NCBI GenBank assembly: GCA_963733905.1
Contig: CAVTEU010000007.1
Coordinates: 310,001-374,000, forward strand
Length of the DNA stretch: 64,000 bases
Source: DATADW01 sp963733905
GTDB lineage: Bacteria; Actinomycetota; Acidimicrobiia; Spongiisociales; DATADW01
Direction of reading: 5' to 3'
The stretch's first letter is position 1; the number at the start of each line of letters is the position of its first letter. Position numbers and translations under genes: made by a program. Under the pieces are notes generated by a model. It ran no database searches. It saw nothing but the letters and a program-made list of their open reading frames with translations, and was not told where the DNA came from. Shown in pieces: positions 60,502 through 64,000 of the stretch.

Positions 60502-60534
60502 CCGCGGCAATCGTAGACACGTGTCGGGCAGACC

Positions 60535-60693
60535 TCACCCTGCCAGCCAGTGAATCAGCGCCTGAATGCCTTGGATCAGGCGCCATCCCAGATAGACGAC
60601 GGCAGCCACGATGAGCAGCCAGAGGTGCCATGGGAGCCTGCCATCGTCTTCGGGGGGTTGCTGGTCGGGCTCGAGCGGGCTGCTAGGCCCCAT
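60535..60693 (-). CDS. 52-residue single-pass membrane protein
   Basis: A small ORF starting at ATG 60693, overlapping the last 11 bases of der and ending at TGA 60535-60537. The protein has an acidic Pro-rich N-terminus (PSSPLEPDQQPPEDD), one membrane helix (LWLLIVAAVVYLGWRLIQGI) and a short amphipathic end (QALIHWLAG). I do not recognise it. The overlap with der and the clean signal make it likely to be real. No function can be assigned. Confidence 0.7.
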   Translation of the reverse strand: MGPSSPLEPDQQPPEDDGRLPWHLWLLIVAAVVYLGWRLIQGIQALIHWLAG

Positions 60694-62026
60694 AGCGGCC
60701 GTCATCCCGTCTGGCGGTCCCCACCCGTCTCCGGCCCACCACTCTCACCGGTGTGCCGGTCAGGTCGATCTCCCTGCGCAGCCGGTTCTCCAGGAAGCGG
60801 ATGTAGTCGGTGGGCAGCTCGCCTCCGGAAACGAAGAGGAGGACGGTCGGGGGACGCACCCCAGCCTGCGTCGCATAGAGGATCTTCGCTCTCCTCCCCT
60901 GCCTGATCGGTGGAGGGTGCTCCTCCTGCCACGAGCGGACCAGCCGATTCAGCGGTCCGGTCGGCACCCTGGTCTCCCGATTGAGCCGGGCAGTCTCCAC
61001 CGCAGCGGGGAGACGCTGGAGCCGGGCTCCGGTTCGCGCCGAGCCGCGCAACAGCGGTGCCCATGCGACGAACCCGAGACGCTCCCCCACCCCTCTCTCG
61101 GTCATCTGGCGTTCCTCCGGGTCGGCTGCGTCCCACTTGTTGAGGAGCACCACCAACCCGGCGCCCGCCTCGACCACCTCCTCGGCCACTCTCTGATCCT
61201 GGGAGGTCACTCCTTCGACGGCATCAACCAGCAGCACGGCGACGTCGGACTCGGCCAGCGCCTTGCGTGCCCGGAGCACCGCATAGTGGTCGGCGCTCTC
61301 TGCGATCCGCGCCTGGCGCCGGATCCCCGCCGTGTCCACGACCCGGTATGGGACGCCGTCCAAATCGACGACGGCGTCGATCGGATCGCGGGTCGTCCCG
61401 GGCCGGGGCGACACCAGGACCCGCTCGGTGCCGGCCAGGCGGTTGAGAAGCGTCGACTTTCCGACATTGGGTCGCCCCACGATCGCCAGCGAAGGCGTGC
61501 CGTCCTTTTCCAGCGCCGCCGGCCCCTCGGGGAGTGCGGCTACGAGGGCGTCGAGCAGCTCGCCCGTCCCCCGCCCGTGGAGTGCGCTCACCGGATACGG
61601 CTGACCGACGCCGAGGCTCCAGAGGTGGTGGACGTCGGCCTCCCTGGCGGCGTCATCCACCTTGTTGGCCACGAGAAGCACGGGTGTGCCGGAGTTCTGG
61701 AGGAGCCGGGCAACCCCGGCATCGTCGGGCGAGATCCCGGTGGTGGCATCGACCACGAAGAGAACCGCGTCGGCTGCCCGGACCGCAGCCTCTGCCTGTT
61801 GCCCGATCGCCACCACCAGGTCCTCGGTCGGGTCGACCTCCCACCCGCCGGTGTCGACCAAGAGAAAACCGTGACCCGCCCACTCGGCGGCGAACTCGCG
61901 GCGGTCACGGGTCACACCCGGCATCTCCTCGGTCACGGCGGAGCGCGAACCGATGATCCGGTTGACCAGCGTCGATTTCCCCACGTTGGGCCGACCGACC
62001 ACAGCTACGACGGGCACAGAGGTCAT
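60683..62026 (-). CDS. der: Ribosome-assembly GTPase Der (EngA)
   Basis: A 447-residue tandem GTPase for 50S ribosome maturation, intact. Domain 1: VVGRPNVGKSTLVNRIIGSR, MPGVTRDRREF, LVDTGGWEVDP, LVANKVDD. Domain 2 near residue 180: IVGRPNVGKSTLLNRLAGTE, RPGTTRDPIDA, VVDTAGIRRQARI, LLNKWDAAD. C-terminal KH-like domain with ILYATQAGVRPPTVLLFVSG and YIRFLENRLRREIDLTGTPV. Start ATG 62026 opens with the first G1 motif; the frame upstream is non-coding repeat sequence. Confidence 0.95.
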   Translation of the reverse strand: MTSVPVVAVVGRPNVGKSTLVNRIIGSRSAVTEEMPGVTRDRREFAAEWAGHGFLLVDTGGWEVDPTEDLVVAIGQQAEAAVRAADAVLFVVDATTGISPDDAGVARLLQNSGTPVLLVANKVDDAAREADVHHLWSLGVGQPYPVSALHGRGTGELLDALVAALPEGPAALEKDGTPSLAIVGRPNVGKSTLLNRLAGTERVLVSPRPGTTRDPIDAVVDLDGVPYRVVDTAGIRRQARIAESADHYAVLRARKALAESDVAVLLVDAVEGVTSQDQRVAEEVVEAGAGLVVLLNKWDAADPEERQMTERGVGERLGFVAWAPLLRGSARTGARLQRLPAAVETARLNRETRVPTGPLNRLVRSWQEEHPPPIRQGRRAKILYATQAGVRPPTVLLFVSGGELPTDYIRFLENRLRREIDLTGTPVRVVGRRRVGTARRDDGRYGA

Positions 62027-62065
62027 GAGAGCCACAGTCAACACAGCCGGCGGGCCTCGACCGTT

Positions 62066-62139
62066 GCACGAACCCGTTTGGCACGAACCCGTTTTGGCGT
62101 CAGAAAACGCGGTCATGGGACGCGGGGTGACGCCAAAAC
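62066..62139. promoter_or_regulatory. Direct and inverted repeats between divergent der and ispH
   Basis: GCACGAACCCGTTTG (62066-62080) is followed at once by GCACGAACCCGTTTTG (62081-62096). The end of the second copy starts GTTTTGGCGTCA (62091-62102), whose exact reverse complement TGACGCCAAAAC lies at 62128-62139, 25 bases away. This occupies half of the 147-base gap between divergent der and ispH starts and could hold promoter or operator functions or form a long stem. Confidence 0.55.
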
Positions 62140-62173
62140 CGGTTGGGCGCCGTTGTTCCTACCATTCTGGCGA

Positions 62174-63224
62174 ATGGTTGACCGTGTACTGCTAGCCGAG
62201 CCGCGCGGGTTCTGCGCCGGTGTCGAGATGGCGATCAAGGCCCTCACCTGGATGGTTCGGGTCTTCGAGCCGCCCGTCTACTGCTACCACCAGATCGTCC
62301 ACAACCAGTGGGTGGTGGAGGCCTTCGAGCGGGCCGGCGTCGTCTTCGTCGACGACATCAGCGAGGTTCCGAAAGGGGCGCCGGTGATGCTCTCGGCCCA
62401 CGGGTCGGCGCCCCAGGTGGTGGCCGGGGCCAAGGACCGGGCCGGGGTCGTGGTCGATGCGGTGTGCCCACTGGTCACCAAGGTGCACCACGAGGTGCGG
62501 CGGATGGCCGACCAGGGATACGAGATCATCTACATCGGCCACGAGGGTCACGACGAGGCGGTGGGGACCATGGCTGAGGCGCCCCAACGCCATGACGCTG
62601 GTCGATCCGGAGCGCGGGCTCGGGTCGTTCGATCCGGGCGACCCGTCGCGGGTGGCGCTGCTGGCGCAGACGACCCTTGGTGTACACGAATGGCGCTCGG
62701 TGATGGACAACGCCTCGGAGCGGTTCCCCGATCTCTGGACGGCCCGGCGCGGCGATCTCTGTTACGCCACCACCAACCGCCAGGACGCGGTCCTCGAGCT
62801 CGCCCAGCAGTGCGACCTGATCCTGGTGGTGGGCTCGGAGACATCGTCCAACACCCTGGCGCTGGTCAGGGTGGCGGACGAGCAGGGTGTCGCCGCCCAC
62901 CGCATCGACAACGCGGGGCAGATCGAGGAATCCTGGCTGGAGGGGGTTGGCACCGTGGGTGTCACCGCCGGCGCATCCGCCCCCGACCATCTGGTGGCGG
63001 AGGTGGTGGAGCGCCTCGCCCCCAGCCGCGGGGTGGAGTTGCTCCACGTCACCGGAGAGGACGAGTACTTCCCGTTGCCTCCCGCGCTGCGATCGATGAT
63101 CTCGACGGTTCAGGCGCTGGTGGAGGCCGGGTACACCGCGCGCCGCCCCGGCGAAGCTGGCCTGTTGGAGAAGGACCGAACCTGGGGAGCTACCGAAGCC
63201 TTGGACGTCGTGGGTAGCAGCTAG
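62174..63224 (+). CDS. ispH: 4-hydroxy-3-methylbut-2-enyl diphosphate reductase, frameshifted
   Basis: About 349 residues; last step of the MEP isoprenoid pathway, making IPP and DMAPP with a [4Fe-4S] cluster. The three cluster Cys regions are visible: EPRGFCAGVEMAIKALTWM near residue 14, VVVDAVCPLVTKVHHEV near 98, and GDLCYATTNRQDAVLELA near 193. Also YHQIVHNQWVVEAFERAGVV, VVGSETSSNTLALVRVAD and GASAPDHLVAEVVERL. One extra base near 62582 splits EAPQ from NAMTLVDPERG. Start ATG 62174 is divergent from der. Confidence 0.93.
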
Positions 63225-63243
63225 TCAACTTGGGTTTCGGTAA

Positions 63244-63271
63244 CCCAGAACCCAGAACCCAGAACCCAAGA
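63244..63271. repeat. Seven-base tandem repeat (CCCAGAA)x3-4
   Basis: CCCAGAA at 63244, 63251 and 63258, followed by CCCAAGA. It lies between the ispH stop and the stop of the convergent anchored protein. Confidence 0.9.
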
Positions 63272-63279
63272 CCCTTCCC

Positions 63280-63967
63280 CTACTCCTCCCACACCGCAAG
63301 GTATGCCGCGAACCGGCCATCGATCGAAACCGGATCGACCGGGTCGCGTACCGCCTCGATCGGCTCGCAGTCGATACCACCTTCGAGCGTCGCCAGTGCG
63401 ACCACCGTTCGGGATACCCCGTCGACCGCCATGATCGTGGGCTCGATCTCGTTGATCTCGGTCTCCCGTGCGGTCACGGTGCACTCGCCCTCGTTTGCGA
63501 CGAACGTGGAGCGACCGAGCACGAACGTCGCTTCGGCGGGGCGCTCGAACTCCGGTTCCTGCTCGCGGCCCGCCCAGTTCCGAACCGTCATCAGCAACCG
63601 GTCGTCCCCGGAGCGGAACTCCACCGACAGGCCCCCGCCATCGGGGGCATCCATCATCTCGACGGTGTGGAGCACGAACTCCCCCTCCACGCCGCCGTGG
63701 GCGGTGAGCACCGCACCCGGTTTCTCGCCGAGCACGAAGACGTCTGCGGTCGTCTCGGTCATGACATGAGCGGTGGTGGAAGATGCGGCGGAGACGGCGG
63801 TGGTCGGTGACGATGGCTCGAGGCCCGGTGCCGCTACCGGCGCCGGCGGCGGAGGGGCGAGGATCAACGCCCCCAGACCCCAGCACACCAAGGATCAAAC
63901 CGACGAAGACGGCGCCGAGGACCACCAGGCCCCTCCGCCCCGGATCGAGGAGAGAACGGCCGGGCAT
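63280..63967 (-). CDS. Membrane-anchored protein of unknown function, frameshifted
   Basis: About 229 residues. The N-terminus from ATG 63967 (RGLVVLGAVFVGLILGVLG) is a membrane anchor; one extra base near 63880 joins it to a Pro/Ala/Thr linker and an extracytoplasmic domain: TADVFVLGEKPGAVLTAHGG, FVLHTVEMMDAPDGGGLSVE, FVANEGECTVTARETEINEI, DPVSIDGRFAAYLAVWEE. The domain is beta-rich; I do not recognise it. It is convergent with ispH. Confidence 0.68.
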
Positions 63968-64000
63968 GACCGCGATGTTACCGCCGGGCGGTTCGTTGGA

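Noticed and set aside
60611..63217. An 868-residue plus-strand reading frame
   Set aside because: The first two thirds are antisense to der; only the part from 62174 is real (start of ispH), and it ends in the wrong frame after the shift near 62582.

Overview
The window comes from a high-GC actinobacterium (Actinomycetota). The evidence is the GTG/TTG/ATG start usage, F420/deazaflavin-type enzymes (deazaflavin reductase near 8.0-8.5 kb, LLM oxidoreductase near 31-32.5 kb), the MEP-pathway gene ispH, many Thr-rich lipoproteins, and a gcvH / FHA (GarA-like) / MerR (FtsR-like) / DUF151 / MerR / gcvP block whose order recalls Mycobacterium tuberculosis Rv1822-Rv1832. I see no phage, insertion sequence, plasmid or CRISPR signature, so this looks like chromosomal core plus lineage-specific genes. 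A class such as Acidimicrobiia is a guess.

An important caveat is that about half of the genes are interrupted by single-base frameshifts, including housekeeping genes (gcvT, gcvPA, gcvPB, ispH, pgsA, glgX). Several genes carry closely spaced compensating shifts. Most shifts I resolved behave as one extra base, which points to uncorrected long-read error rather than gene decay. I give such genes over their full reconstructed span and mark them frameshifted.

Layout. 0.1-4.3 kb: AraC regulator, two VOC proteins, a DUF1801 protein and a short UvrA-like ABC ATPase. 4.5-12.1 kb: secreted alpha/beta hydrolase, DUF4397 and Ig-like surface proteins, deazaflavin reductase, membrane spermidine-synthase-like protein, cNMP-binding protein and phoU. 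12.2-14.3 kb: glgX. 14.4-20.8 kb (minus): a NitT/TauT-type ABC importer in one run with a Dabb protein, an ACMSD-like amidohydrolase and a D-2-hydroxyacid dehydrogenase, probably one catabolic operon. 20.9-24.4 kb (minus): a three-gene envelope cluster (anchored binding-protein-like, binding-protein plus VWA lipoprotein, membrane coiled-coil protein). 24.5-31 kb: DedA, a large ATPase-TPR-membrane-beta-propeller protein, an ECF sigma factor with a probable membrane partner, and a patatin. 31-40.4 kb: kinase-LLM oxidoreductase fusion, rnhB, algH-like, second large alpha/beta hydrolase, lipoprotein, an unusual FtsH-like protease, and a PDZ lipoprotein. 40.5-53.6 kb (minus, one plus gene): lipase, gcvPB-gcvPA-gcvT, a nuclease-like protein, MerR, DUF151, hpt, dacA, MerR, FHA; then an orphan peptide-permease pair, gcvH and pgsA. 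53.7-60.3 kb (minus): a complete oligopeptide ABC importer. 60.4-64 kb: tRNA-Pro, a 52-residue membrane protein, der, ispH and an anchored protein of unknown function.

Intergenic DNA carries two repeat systems: a 15-bp palindrome in pairs or arrays with a conserved 21-bp spacer (28.8, 30.9 and 46.4 kb), and several seven-base tandem repeats (14.4, 39.15, 50.36, 53.6 and 63.2 kb). The glycine cleavage genes P, T and H are all present but split by about 7 kb of cell-envelope and regulatory genes, an arrangement that may couple glycine/one-carbon metabolism to the GarA/FtsR-type regulators.
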